A stretch of DNA of 59,125 bases from a virus: positions 1 through 59,125 of IMG/VR virus record IMGVR_UViG_3300046331_000274, one strand, 5' to 3'. This document shows, in pieces, positions 44,493 to 52,270 of this stretch (position 1 is the first letter of the stretch; each line of letters starts with the position of its first letter). Made by a program: the position numbers and the translations under genes. The notes beneath the pieces are model-generated. The model was not told the DNA's origin and did not search any database. It saw only the letters and a program-made list of their open reading frames with translations.

Positions 44493-44776
44493 CTAATCAT
44501 TCGTAGGAGTCCTATGGAATCTATGGTAACCAACAAAAGGTAGTTAGCAAGCATACCAAAAGACTTCCTAGAGTAAGCAGCCCAGCCATAAAGGCAACAA
44601 CCAATGATCCAAACAGGGTACATACTAAGAAGGGGAGGATTAGGTACCGTGAGCGCCATAGTGAGACTACAACCAATGCTGATAGCCCAAGCAAGAAGCT
44701 CAATAAGAAAACGTAAAGGGTAGGTCCGATAATCATCTTTAATCCAAGAAAATATCCCTGTTAGGAGATCGTTCAT
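44489..44776 (-). CDS. small multi-pass membrane protein
   Basis: 95 residues. After a charged N-terminus (DDYRTYPLRF) there are three hydrophobic segments: LIELLAWAISIGCSLTMAL, MYPVWIIGCCLYGWAAYS and GMLANYLLLVTIDSIGLLRMI. Similar three-helix proteins are found in T4-like cyanophages. The fold recalls small transporter-like proteins, but no motif is decisive. ATGA overlap with the preceding gene shows translational coupling. Function is unknown. Confidence 0.65.
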   Translation of the reverse strand: MNDLLTGIFSWIKDDYRTYPLRFLIELLAWAISIGCSLTMALTVPNPPLLSMYPVWIIGCCLYGWAAYSRKSFGMLANYLLLVTIDSIGLLRMIS

Positions 44777-45066
44777 AGTTTAGGAATTTCTACCTTTGGT
44801 GATTTTGCTTTAGGTTCTGCTTCGGTAGATACTTTAGGAAAACGTTTTGCAATATCTTCAGCAGATACTGGTTGTACAGCAAACTGGATAAATTGACTGT
44901 AATCATCAGATACCCGCATCGATGCTTTTGCACCAACACCTGCACTATCAATAGTAAACAATGCACAACCACCAGAAGCAAGTGGTGCAATTTCTACAAT
45001 GTGTTCCATATTAACAATAACTTTACATTGTTTTTCAATCGAGGTAACTTCAACAAATAAACTCAT
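44773..45066 (-). CDS. small conserved phage protein
   Basis: 97 residues, RBS AAGGAGAAG. SLFVEVTSIEKQCKVIVNMEHIVEIAPLASGGCALFTIDSAG looks like the FlbD-like small domain that occurs in many phages (VxxxxxxxxxINxxxIxxI), followed by a Pro/Lys-rich acidic and basic tail (KVSTEAEPKAKSPKVEIPKL). Function is unknown. It is co-oriented and overlapping with the membrane protein gene after it. Confidence 0.55.
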   Translation of the reverse strand: MSLFVEVTSIEKQCKVIVNMEHIVEIAPLASGGCALFTIDSAGVGAKASMRVSDDYSQFIQFAVQPVSAEDIAKRFPKVSTEAEPKAKSPKVEIPKL

Positions 45067-45075
45067 AACTTCTCC

Positions 45076-45339
45076 TTATTTTCTATCACAATCAGGTACA
45101 CGGATCAGATACACTGTGGTATCTGTGTGTGGTTTAACAAAAAAGCATTCATTCTTAATTGACCATGTCAAATGATTTTGTATGCCATCTTTGAAGTCTT
45201 TCATTTCAACTTCTGGTTTTTTCACTGCAAACATAGGTACTATTAACAATATAACCAATGCAAACATTGCACCATTAGCCATAATACTTAGGCCATTAGT
45301 TTTTGACCATCCAAAAATATTTTTAAGCAAGTATGCCAT
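45076..45339 (-). CDS. single-pass membrane protein, unknown
   Basis: 87 residues from ATG 45339 (MAYLLKNIFGW), chosen because GGAG precedes it; the longer frame to 45375 lies within the upstream gene. One membrane helix (MFALVILLIVPMFAV) is followed by a soluble tail with KNECFFVKPHTDTTVYLIRVPDCDRK. No family recognised. The tail's CF...VYLIRVPDC could form a small beta domain outside the cytoplasm. Confidence 0.5.
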   Translation of the reverse strand: MAYLLKNIFGWSKTNGLSIMANGAMFALVILLIVPMFAVKKPEVEMKDFKDGIQNHLTWSIKNECFFVKPHTDTTVYLIRVPDCDRK

Positions 45340-45568
45340 TAAATAATCTCCATAACAAATAAATTGGGTATGCACTCAATACAACACCGGCACAAAAGAA
45401 ACCAAATTTGATTGCTTCTACCCTATAATAATCAACTTCTAAACGATAGAAGTCACGCTGTGCTCGCACCATCTCCGGTGCTTCATCTTCACCACCCAAC
45501 ATCACTACCGTCTTTTCGGACTCTTTGAGTAGTTTGGAAGAACTTATAAAGTGTATGAGAGAAATCAT
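45323..45568 (-). CDS. small membrane-anchored protein, unknown
   Basis: 81 residues. A soluble helical part (SSSKLLKESEKTVVMLGGEDEAPEMVRAQRDFYRLEVDYYRVEAI) is followed by a membrane helix (FGFFCAGVVLSAYPIYLLWRLF). It overlaps both neighbours by a few nt, so it is part of a tightly packed small-gene operon. No family recognised. Confidence 0.55.
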   Translation of the reverse strand: MISLIHFISSSKLLKESEKTVVMLGGEDEAPEMVRAQRDFYRLEVDYYRVEAIKFGFFCAGVVLSAYPIYLLWRLFNGILA

Positions 45569-46038
45569 TCTTCTACAAAACCTTTATTAACATAATCTGT
45601 ATGTGGTGTGTATGGGAAAGTTACAGGTACACGAGAATCTTTGCTTGTATATGATGAGGAATAATCTTCACCTGTTTCTTTGTCTTGCCGCCATTCGACA
45701 AATACTTTGCCATTGATATCATATGCACCAGTATCATCTTTGAATACATGACTTGCTCGTTTATTTTGGTATAGTGTGCCTTGATTAGAACCAGTCTGTT
45801 CTTTAGCAATTTCCATCCATTCGGAATCTTCACCTGTTAGTGGTGTCAATGGTTCATATCTCATAAGTTTAGATAATATACTAATAGCATATGATGCGGA
45901 GAATCCAGAATGTCCTTCTTTAGAAAATTCATCAATCATATGAAGGATGTGATTACGCATCGCAGCATCCATTTCCACAGAATCTTCTGTCATTCCAATA
46001 ATATCCAATTCACGTTCTGCATGATGTTTCAATGTCAT
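45565..46038 (-). CDS. conserved phage protein of unknown function
   Basis: 157 residues. The N-terminal helices are AMRNHILHMIDEFSKEGHSGFSASYAISILSKLMRYEPLTPLTGEDSEW. A motif typical of a widespread phage family follows: QNKRASHVFKDDTGAYDINGKVFVEW, then TSKDSRVPVTFPYTP. The conserved Lys-Arg-x-x-x-Val-Phe-Lys and Asp residues suggest a small enzymatic or nucleic-acid-binding domain, but none is established. ATGA overlap with the next gene. Confidence 0.65.
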   Translation of the reverse strand: MTLKHHAERELDIIGMTEDSVEMDAAMRNHILHMIDEFSKEGHSGFSASYAISILSKLMRYEPLTPLTGEDSEWMEIAKEQTGSNQGTLYQNKRASHVFKDDTGAYDINGKVFVEWRQDKETGEDYSSSYTSKDSRVPVTFPYTPHTDYVNKGFVEE

Positions 46039-46040
46039 AA

Positions 46041-46208
46041 TTAACCTTTAATAATAAGTTGTTCTTCTGCTACAAGAAATTGATTATTGTTCACTGTATC
46101 TAGGGCATCAATCAATTCAGTCTGCAATGCTTCAACATCCAATGTGTCATTACTATTCATCATAATTTCTGCGGTGAATATAAGTTTTACTTGTTTAAAT
46201 TTTGCCAT
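46041..46208 (-). CDS. small ORF, 55 residues
   Basis: ATG 46208 opens a 55-residue frame beginning MAKFKQVKLIFTAEIMMNSN, followed by an acidic helix (DVEALQTELIDALDTVNNNQ) and ending EEQLIIKG. It fits exactly between its neighbours: 2 nt after the upstream stop and 2 nt before the next start. No family recognised. Spacing and codon pattern argue for a real gene. Confidence 0.6.
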   Translation of the reverse strand: MAKFKQVKLIFTAEIMMNSNDTLDVEALQTELIDALDTVNNNQFLVAEEQLIIKG

Positions 46209-46210
46209 GA

Positions 46211-46897
46211 TTAGTCCCAAAGATTTTGATAATATTTACCGAACAATCTCAAACCATTGTTGATACGGTCTTGATGTTTTTTCATACCTTCATCATCAAC
46301 TTTATATGTATGATTAGGTCCGTGAGACATGATTTTGTAGTTGGAGTTACTTGGATCATCTAACCATTGAATGTCCATTTCACCTGAACGATACATATCG
46401 TCCCAATCATAATCAGGTTGTAATTGTTTGAATGTCCAAATCAATTCTTCAAGAACCCAATCCCAACGATGCATATTGATTTCCCATGAATCTTTTTCAT
46501 ACTGTTCATGATCTTCAAATTTGAATTCCATTTGGTGTGACCAATCTTCATGACCAGTCATTCTAAGAAACTCAGGAACATCTTCTGCATCAACCATTGG
46601 TGAACCATGTTTCACCTTTTGAAGTTCTTGTAACATAGGAAGAACGATAAGAGATAATGTGGAATCCATACTCCACACATCATAACCATGAATATCTACT
46701 TTAATTTTACGTTTTTTCTTGGATTCAATCCAAACACATAATTTTTGTAACAGAGAATCTTTCTCTTTACCACCCGACAACCAACGACCAAAGTTATGAA
46801 CTCGGTCATCATTGTCTTTGTCCATCCAGAATAGTATCTTTTCCGCAATCTGATACGGTCCTATCCAAGTTGTATAAGGTCCGATATTTACTTTCAT
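46211..46897 (-). CDS. conserved phage protein of unknown function
   Basis: 228 residues from ATG 46897, which follows AAGGTG and overlaps the upstream stop (ATGA). It starts MKVNIGPYTTWIGPYQIAEKILFWM. The core KVDIHGYDVWSMDSTLSLIVLPMLQELQKVKHGSPMVDAEDVPEFLR and MHRWDWVLEELIWTFKQL is well conserved among T4-like and other large phages. The acidic and aromatic content (W, D, E) is high. Function is unknown. Confidence 0.7.
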   Translation of the reverse strand: MKVNIGPYTTWIGPYQIAEKILFWMDKDNDDRVHNFGRWLSGGKEKDSLLQKLCVWIESKKKRKIKVDIHGYDVWSMDSTLSLIVLPMLQELQKVKHGSPMVDAEDVPEFLRMTGHEDWSHQMEFKFEDHEQYEKDSWEINMHRWDWVLEELIWTFKQLQPDYDWDDMYRSGEMDIQWLDDPSNSNYKIMSHGPNHTYKVDDEGMKKHQDRINNGLRLFGKYYQNLWD

Positions 46898-47094
46898 TTG
46901 CACACCTTAACACTATCCAATGCTCTTGTCAATGCTTCAATACGAGCATTAATTGTATCAATTTTTGATTCAACACCAGATGTTCCAATTGCACCACCCA
47001 CAGCACCACCAACTGCTGAACCAAAGAAACCAGCGTTAGCTACCAATCCAATTGAAAGCAAAACACCACCAATAAAACCAATAAGATATTTCAT
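46894..47094 (-). CDS. small secreted glycine-zipper protein
   Basis: 66 residues. The N-terminus is a signal peptide or anchor (MKYLIGFIGGVLLSIGLVANA). A glycine-zipper stretch (GFFGSAVGGAVGGAIG) and a coiled coil (KIDTINARIEALTRALDSV) follow. Glycine zippers pack in membranes or oligomers. A role in membrane perturbation or lysis control is possible but not shown. ATGA overlap with both neighbours. Confidence 0.6.
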   Translation of the reverse strand: MKYLIGFIGGVLLSIGLVANAGFFGSAVGGAVGGAIGTSGVESKIDTINARIEALTRALDSVKVCK

Positions 47095-47939
47095 GTATTC
47101 TCCAATCGTAACATTTCGTCTATTGTATAATATTTTTTCATGTATGGCGAGACATTTTTTAATACTGTTGCAGGTAAGTCACCTGCCCGAGCAGGTTTAA
47201 AGTTTACCTGAATATCACAATTGTTTACAATCATAAAACGATTAACAATATCAAATACGGAATGTCCTAGGCCTGTACCCAGGTTTTCTACCTCAGTGTT
47301 CGCAGGAGTTTCAATTGCCAATTTAATTGCGTGACAGATTTCCATTACATGAATATAGTCCCGAATTGCTGTACCATCTTCTGTATCATATTGATGACCA
47401 AAAAGATTAAATATACCTGTCTCTTTTGCCTTGATTAGGTTATACATCAGACCATCAACATTTGTTGGTAAGAATCCGTTTGATCCAATTACATTATAGA
47501 ATCTAAAAATAGTATAGTCAATATCTTTACTGGCACAATACTGTTTAACAATACTTTCTGCGGCCAACTTCGAGATACTATATGGATTAATTGGGTTTTC
47601 TGCTGCACCAGTAGATGCAAGAATAAAGTTTTTTGTCTTAATGCAACTCAGTGCATTGATGGTGCCCATGATATTAGTTTCATAATACTCAATAGGTTTT
47701 ACTACTGATTCACTTACACGAATCAATGCAGCCAAATGAATGACTGCATCGAATTCATTTGGCATATCAGCCAAAGAAAATATATAATCTGGTATCCAAT
47801 GTCGAATATCCGACTGAAAAAGATTAACATCATCAACAGGTGTAATATCCAAGCCAAACACCTCATACTCATCCTTTAACAGATGGTAGAGGTGTTGACC
47901 AATATAACCATTGATACCAGTTATAAATATTTTCTTCAT
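47091..47939 (-). CDS. NDP-sugar epimerase/dehydratase, GalE-like SDR
   Basis: 282 residues. The nucleotide-binding motif is FITGINGYIG (GxxGxxG), then DAVIHLAALIRVSES, FILASTGAAE and the catalytic pair YSISK (YxxxK) with Ser/Thr upstream, then RFYNVIGS and DYIHVMEICHAI. These define an extended SDR of the UDP-glucose 4-epimerase type; it is shorter than E. coli GalE (338) at the C-terminus. It probably modifies nucleotide sugars for host surface polysaccharide or virion glycans. ATGA overlap with its upstream gene. Confidence 0.85.
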   Translation of the reverse strand: MKKIFITGINGYIGQHLYHLLKDEYEVFGLDITPVDDVNLFQSDIRHWIPDYIFSLADMPNEFDAVIHLAALIRVSESVVKPIEYYETNIMGTINALSCIKTKNFILASTGAAENPINPYSISKLAAESIVKQYCASKDIDYTIFRFYNVIGSNGFLPTNVDGLMYNLIKAKETGIFNLFGHQYDTEDGTAIRDYIHVMEICHAIKLAIETPANTEVENLGTGLGHSVFDIVNRFMIVNNCDIQVNFKPARAGDLPATVLKNVSPYMKKYYTIDEMLRLENT

Positions 47940-48286
47940 ACGTTCTTCATTGCTTCTTCAATTTCATCAAACTCACATTCAGTAGGAGGAAGATTTACGT
48001 TACCATCATCTTCATCATAATTAATCTTATTGATGAACTTCATTTTAGATTCATCGTCCCATTTAGAAAGATACTCATTGTCTTTATCAAAAAGATCAAG
48101 ATATTCAATCCTACTTAATTCACGGGTTGATGTAATCGATTCATCAATATGTTTCTGTGAGAATTCATAAAAGTCAGCATCAGACATAGTGACTTCATCT
48201 TCAGCATGACCTTCTTCTTTTGCTTCAACCACATAACGAATACGGAATGTGGAAATAGTTTCAACAAGATATAATTTTTTGGACAT
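47936..48286 (-). CDS. conserved phage protein of unknown function
   Basis: 116 residues. KLYLVETISTFRIRYVVEAKEEGHAEDEV, EFSQKHIDESITSTRELSRIEYLDLFDKDNEYLSKW are hallmarks of a small alpha/beta protein common in T4-like cyanophages and pelagiphages. The C-terminus is acidic. Its ATG overlaps the rubredoxin stop (TAATG), so it is translated with the rubrerythrin/rubredoxin pair. Function is unknown. Confidence 0.65.
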   Translation of the reverse strand: MSKKLYLVETISTFRIRYVVEAKEEGHAEDEVTMSDADFYEFSQKHIDESITSTRELSRIEYLDLFDKDNEYLSKWDDESKMKFINKINYDEDDGNVNLPPTECEFDEIEEAMKNV

Positions 48287-48420
48287 TAAATTGACTCGTA
48301 TTCTTCCTTACCACAACCACATTCAGGACAAGTAAAGTCGTCAGGTAATGTACCCCATGCACCCTCTACTAGATCATCATGTTCATGACCACATACTACA
48401 CATACATGTGTTTCGCTCAT
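48286..48420 (-). CDS. stand-alone rubredoxin-like protein
   Basis: 44 residues from ATG 48420. HVCVVCGHEHDDLV and LPDDFTCPECGCGKEEYESI give the two CxxC knuckles of rubredoxin, an iron-sulfur-free Fe(Cys)4 electron carrier. In typical rubrerythrin this domain is the C-terminal part of one protein; here it is a separate gene whose ATG overlaps the rubrerythrin TGA (ATGA). It would pass electrons to the rubrerythrin diiron centre. Confidence 0.85.
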   Translation of the reverse strand: MSETHVCVVCGHEHDDLVEGAWGTLPDDFTCPECGCGKEEYESI

Positions 48421-48869
48421 TTTACATTCTCCAATACTTTTGTGTAAGCTTCTGCGTGACGTTGTTCTACTTTCTTCAAAGCATTAAAACGTTTTTCTGC
48501 CTTAGCAAGAACTGTTGCAAATTGTTCTGCGTGTTCTTTACTTTCTAAAATTTGATCTGCTGCTTCTTTCGCAGCAAATTCATCACCTTCTGCAATTGCT
48601 TCTGATTGCATTGTAGGATACATTGTAGTGAACTCGTGTGTCTCACCTTCAATGGCCATTTCAAGACACTGTTTAACATCTGGTTTACCAATCAGTAATT
48701 CCAAATGACCCCACGCATGAAGTAGTTCTTGTTCTGCTGTATGTTCAAAATGTTTTGCAACATCTTCAAATCCTTGTGCTCTTGCCATCTTAGCAAAATA
48801 TCGGTACTTGGTATGTGCTTGACTCTCACCAGCAAATGCTGCTTCTAAATTCTTAATTGTAACACTCAT
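48417..48869 (-). CDS. rubrerythrin-type diiron protein
   Basis: 150 residues, RBS AAGGAG. A four-helix ferritin-like domain is visible: AFAGESQAHTKYRYFA, AEQELLHAWGHLELL, AIEGETHEFTTMYPTM and ILESKEHAEQFATVL provide the E and ExxH ligands of a diiron site. Rubrerythrins reduce hydrogen peroxide with electrons from rubredoxin. The rubredoxin domain usually fused at the C-terminus is the next gene. Together they could protect the infected cell from oxidative damage. Phage examples exist but are uncommon. Confidence 0.9.
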   Translation of the reverse strand: MSVTIKNLEAAFAGESQAHTKYRYFAKMARAQGFEDVAKHFEHTAEQELLHAWGHLELLIGKPDVKQCLEMAIEGETHEFTTMYPTMQSEAIAEGDEFAAKEAADQILESKEHAEQFATVLAKAEKRFNALKKVEQRHAEAYTKVLENVK

Positions 48870-48878
48870 TTTATCTCC

Positions 48879-49850
48879 TTAAATTTCAACAAATTTTAAC
48901 TCAAAATAATCTGCACTCTTTTCATGATTTTTATACCCGCGAGGATTGCAAACGATACGAGTATCACCAACCATATAATCAAAAGGTTCATGTGTATGTC
49001 CATGAGTCCAGAGTTTGATATCTGGCCTATCCATAATGAACTCGTCCAATTCAGAACTATATCCACCATTCATCAGGGTTTGTCCTGCATACCTTGGATG
49101 TGTGCTGCGACGACTTGGTGCATGGTGAGAACAAACAACAACAGGTTTTTTATCTGTGTTATTTTCCATTACTAGTTTCAAATATTGAAGAAATTGTTTG
49201 TGGTCTTCCACCGCATGGTTAGGAGTAAATCTAGCAGGTTCTTCTTTCATTTTAAAACCATCTACGATGTAACCAATACGTTTATCATCAATGATGTATT
49301 CACCCGATGCATCTTTTTTATACAGTGGCACTTTACGGTGTGTTATGCCATTTGTTACACAATTAAAGTCATTCATCATACCAGAAATTGCATGAATGGT
49401 CATTGGATCTTCTTTGTTCATATCAGTCCACAATGTACCACCAACAAAAATGGTGCCATCAAGTTCTACCGATTCTTTATCCAAGACATACACATTGGTA
49501 AATTCTTTAAAGGTTTTCTTGATTGTTTTGTATGTATCCTGAAACTCACCATGATAATGTTCATGATTACCAGCAATCAAAATTACTTTAGGGAACCGAT
49601 CACTGCAACGTTTTACAAAATCAAAAAATTTCTCTGCACGAAAACGAGCTCGTGTTGGTACCAGTTTTGCAATTTCAATGGAATCTTCAAGACTCACAAG
49701 GTCGTTAGCGACAAAAATATCACCACCAAGAATCAGCACATCAGCATTATCTGTATTATGCAAATCAAGGTCACCAAACTCCAAATGCAGCTACAGGTCG
49801 GAAGCAATTGCAATACGCAAGCTTCCGACCTTTTTACCTTTCTGAGACAT
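48879..49850 (-). CDS. metallophosphoesterase interrupted by in-frame TAG
   Basis: ATG 49850 (GGAG upstream) reads MSQKGKKVGSLRIAIASDL then TAG (49793-49791); the frame then continues LHLEFGDLDL to 48879. The rest is a calcineurin-type phosphoesterase: LILGGDIF, LIAGNHEHYHG, VVVCSHHAPS, WTHGHTHEPFDY. The first metal motif of this family is SD-L-HLEF. Here codons CTG-TAG-CTG replace a single CTG, so removing 6 nt restores the exact motif. A 14-bp hairpin (49797-49831) lies directly upstream. It may be a pseudogene, a 6-nt ribosome hop, or a short protein starting at TTG 49784 without the first metal ligands. Confidence 0.8.
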
Positions 49851-49866
49851 AATACTCTCCATAATA

Positions 49867-49909
49867 TATAAATAGGGATGTGAGTCACGATGCGTCAACA
49901 TCTACTCAC
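49867..49909 (+). promoter_or_regulatory. late promoter box and two-tier stem-loop (copy C)
   Basis: TATAAATA (49867-49874), then outer stem GTGAGT/ACTCAC, inner stem GATG/CATC and hexaloop CGTCAA (49880-49909). The leader after it (TCTATGTCAAAT, AAGGACACAGCT) is nearly identical to the one after copy B. It drives the GIY-YIG gene at 49942. Confidence 0.75.
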
Positions 49910-49941
49910 TCTATGTCAAATTATATCACAAGGACACAGCT

Positions 49942-50601
49942 GTGTCAACTATATATTCAATCTATTCCGCTTACAATGTTGTAACAAAACAACGATACAT
50001 AGGTTTTGATTCGCATTGGCCAAAAAGAAAAACCGACCACAAACGAGAATCAGAAAAAGAAAACAATATAAAATTCTATAATGCCATAAAAAAATATGGA
50101 TGGAATAATTTTATATGGGAAGTATTATATCAATCTAAAGAAAAAGACCATACACTAAATGTTATGGAATCTTATTTCATCAGTGAATATGATTCAATTG
50201 TTGGTGGTTATAATACAGTTCCAGGTGGAAAAAGGGGTCCAACATTGTGTGGTGAATTAAATGGTATGTTCGGGAAAACACACACGAACGAAGTTAAGAA
50301 AAAATTATCAGAAAATGCAATAAAAAAATTCAAAAATAAATCATACGAAGAATTATATGGTAAAGAAAAGTCGGATAAATTAAAATTAATTCGTTCAGAA
50401 AAAGCCAAATTAAAAAATAACAGTTTTAAAAATAATTCACGTTTCGATAATTTAGTTTATAGTTTTTTCAATATACAAACTGGTGAATTAATAAAATGCA
50501 CTCGATGGGTATTTTATAAATGTTACAATATAAACAAAAGTGGTGTTTCTGAAATTATTAACAAAGGAAGGACATATAAAAATTGGTGTATTTTATATTA
50601 A
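49942..50601 (+). CDS. GIY-YIG homing endonuclease
   Basis: 219 residues, GTG start at 49942 with AAGGA 7 nt before; no ATG fits. IYSIYSAYNVVTKQRYIGFDSHW is the GIY-YIG module, followed by KYGWNNFIWEVLYQS and the Glu helix MESYFISEYDSI. A NUMOD3-like motif (LNGMFGKTHTNEVKKKLSENA) and a basic C-terminal region with a helix-turn-helix (CYNINKSGVSEIINKG) follow. It resembles the endonuclease at 36846 in its N-terminal half. It is inserted opposite to the surrounding genes, between the phosphoesterase and a small hypothetical gene. Confidence 0.9.
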   Translation: MSTIYSIYSAYNVVTKQRYIGFDSHWPKRKTDHKRESEKENNIKFYNAIKKYGWNNFIWEVLYQSKEKDHTLNVMESYFISEYDSIVGGYNTVPGGKRGPTLCGELNGMFGKTHTNEVKKKLSENAIKKFKNKSYEELYGKEKSDKLKLIRSEKAKLKNNSFKNNSRFDNLVYSFFNIQTGELIKCTRWVFYKCYNINKSGVSEIINKGRTYKNWCILY

Positions 50602-50604
50602 TTT

Positions 50605-50982
50605 TCATTTTGTTTTCCTCTGTTCTATTTCTCTTATAAGTCTTACCTGATCGTTAGGTGTCACAAATATTCTTGCTTTGAAATTAACAGCACCTGATAA
50701 TATATCTATTTGTCGTGTGTATTCAATAAAGTTTGATTTCTTCATTTCATTCACCAACAACATCAACAATTCATCTTTAATCTCATCTTCAGTCTGTTTC
50801 TGGCCAGCAATGTGTATGCGATCACTAAATTTATATTCCATGATTGAATATGAAGCAATCAACATTTTACCATTAATAATATGTTCAACAGGATATGGTA
50901 AGTCAGCAATTCTACCTCTAGAAGCTGAGGAATAATCGTCTTGTATTACACCATTAACACTCCATGGATTAGTTATGGCCAT
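50605..50982 (-). CDS. conserved T4-like phage protein, unknown
   Basis: 125 residues. SVNGVIQDDYSSASRGRIADLPYPVEHIINGKMLIASYSIMEYKFSDRIH and a C-terminal FKARIFVTPNDQVRLIREIEQRK. The TPxDQVRLxRE end and the glutamate-lysine helix in the middle look like a small structured protein. Similar hypothetical proteins occur in T4-like phages of aquatic bacteria. Function is unknown. Stop and start overlap with the upstream gene by 1 nt. Confidence 0.55.
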   Translation of the reverse strand: MAITNPWSVNGVIQDDYSSASRGRIADLPYPVEHIINGKMLIASYSIMEYKFSDRIHIAGQKQTEDEIKDELLMLLVNEMKKSNFIEYTRQIDILSGAVNFKARIFVTPNDQVRLIREIEQRKTK

Positions 50983-51320
50983 TACTTCACCTTAGGTTTC
51001 GTTTCTTTTTCAACGGGCAATGTATATATTTCACCTGAACTGGTACGGAATACAGTAGCACAAGCACGAATAAAAGCATTCAATGGAAAGAATAGAATGG
51101 CCAAAACACTAGTCAAAGTAATACCAAGAACAAATGTGATCTTTGCAAACATTACAAAAATTATTTCAAGCATCAAATTCCAAAAACCACAAACACCAAA
51201 TGTATTAGGTGCAATAGTTTTGGCTGTTACATCACGGCGGATATGTTGAATCAAATCTGCTTCTAGTACACGGCAATTTGAAACGATAATATCAACCAAA
51301 CCACGATACAATTCTAACAT
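50982..51320 (-). CDS. membrane protein, unknown
   Basis: 112 residues. The N-terminal part is cytoplasmic (LYRGLVDIIVSNCRVLEADLIQHIRRDVTAKTI). A long hydrophobic stretch follows (FWNLMLEIIFVMFAKITFVLGITLTSVLAILFFPLNAF), enough for two membrane helices, and then a soluble basic tail. No family recognised. It is packed in the early operon. Confidence 0.55.
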   Translation of the reverse strand: MLELYRGLVDIIVSNCRVLEADLIQHIRRDVTAKTIAPNTFGVCGFWNLMLEIIFVMFAKITFVLGITLTSVLAILFFPLNAFIRACATVFRTSSGEIYTLPVEKETKPKVK

Positions 51321-51329
51321 AATATATCC

Positions 51330-51791
51330 TTATTTTAAATCATCACGAACATTAGGAACAATCTTATTCAACGGAACCAGTTCTTCTGGATTACGCAACA
51401 AATACCAAGTGCCTTCTTTAAAAAGATAATAATATTCCGAACCACTGGCACTGTAATAATCCATAAATTCTGAAACACTATCAAAAGTTTTCGAGGCCGT
51501 ATTTTCATCACCACGATCTCGTCCATAAAATGTACAGGTATCTTCATGCAATGCTTCTTCGGCAATATATGCAGGAGTACCCCAAGGATATGGATTACTA
51601 AAGTGACGCTTGACACCAATATTTGGTCCTAGCACTGAAAGTGAACCGTGATTCATTAGTTCATTGGTCTTATTCTCATCATAATAATTCAACAGGATGT
51701 GACCATGGTGTTCAGGATAACCATCCCAGTGACAATATACACCTTCGATCTTACCATCACGAACGATACCAATTGCGGAACGGGTTGCCAT
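51330..51791 (-). CDS. conserved protein with MATRS..YCHWDGYPE motif
   Basis: 153 residues, RBS AAAGGAG. MATRSAIGIVRDGKIEGVYCHWDGYPEHHGHILLNYYDENK is the signature of a small family found in phages and bacteria, followed by LMNHGSLSVLG, TCTFYGRDRGDENTASKTF and EYYYLFKEGTWYLLRNPEE. The fold is probably alpha/beta with a conserved His-Trp-Asp group. The function of the family is not known to me. A sigma70 promoter (51821-51848) precedes it. Confidence 0.75.
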   Translation of the reverse strand: MATRSAIGIVRDGKIEGVYCHWDGYPEHHGHILLNYYDENKTNELMNHGSLSVLGPNIGVKRHFSNPYPWGTPAYIAEEALHEDTCTFYGRDRGDENTASKTFDSVSEFMDYYSASGSEYYYLFKEGTWYLLRNPEELVPLNKIVPNVRDDLK

Positions 51792-51820
51792 ACTATCTCC
51801 TTTTAACAGTTTATGTGACC

Positions 51821-51848
51821 ATTATATCATGGCCACCGTTAATGGCAA
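51821..51848 (-). promoter_or_regulatory. sigma70-type early promoter
   Basis: Minus strand TTGCCA (51848-51843), 16 nt, TATAAT (51826-51821). The same -35 variant and spacing appear before rIIA and the gene at 56816-57013. Confidence 0.8.
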
Positions 51849-51870
51849 CCATTGTTGTTTTACTGCAACA

Positions 51871-52056
51871 TCAATTCAAACTAACCCAAGGTTTACGACC
51901 AATGTAATTCATAATCACTATGGCAAACGACCATGCAGCCCATACATAGTCACCTTTTAACAGAGAGGAAAATACTTCACTGATGAAGTAACCAATGAAG
52001 AACCAGGAAACTTGTGAATTATTTTCATTCATCCAACTAGCAAATTTTCTAAACAT
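51871..52056 (-). CDS. small membrane protein, unknown
   Basis: 61 residues from ATG 52056 (MFRKFASWMNENN), preceded by AGGATTAAAA; the longer frame to 52125 overlaps the upstream gene. It contains WFFIGYFISEVFSSLLKG and YVWAAWSFAIVIMNYIG, two likely membrane helices, and ends RKPWVSLN. No family recognised. Confidence 0.5.
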   Translation of the reverse strand: MFRKFASWMNENNSQVSWFFIGYFISEVFSSLLKGDYVWAAWSFAIVIMNYIGRKPWVSLN

Positions 52057-52270
52057 TTTTAATCCTATCAATAATCGATTTTGCTTCAGTAAAATCTTCA
52101 ACTTCATCTTGAAGATCCATTTCATAGATTTCTATTTCTGATCGTACTGTGTTTGCCAATTCGAGGGCATATTTAATATCGTCATTAGTTGCTTGGTCAA
52201 TCCATGCAGCAAGAGCAGTTAAATCGGATGTTATTAGAAATCTTGTATTATCTCTCTCTCGTTTATTCAA
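52049..52270 (-). CDS. small helical protein, unknown
   Basis: 73 residues from TTG 52270, with GAGGTG 6 nt before it; ATG-initiated extensions to 52354 would lie inside the upstream gene in another frame. Sequence NKRERDNTRFLITSDLTALAAWIDQAT, YALELANTVRSEIEIYEMDLQDEVEDFTEAKSIIDRI is helical and acidic. It overlaps both neighbours by 8 nt. No family recognised. Confidence 0.5.
   Translation of the reverse strand: MNKRERDNTRFLITSDLTALAAWIDQATNDDIKYALELANTVRSEIEIYEMDLQDEVEDFTEAKSIIDRIKNV

Noticed and set aside
48879-49850. Genome-wide reassignment of TAG as a sense codon
   Set aside because: Other genes end at TAG in the expected place (for example the endonuclease at 37454), and reading TAG as an amino acid would still break the D-x-H spacing.
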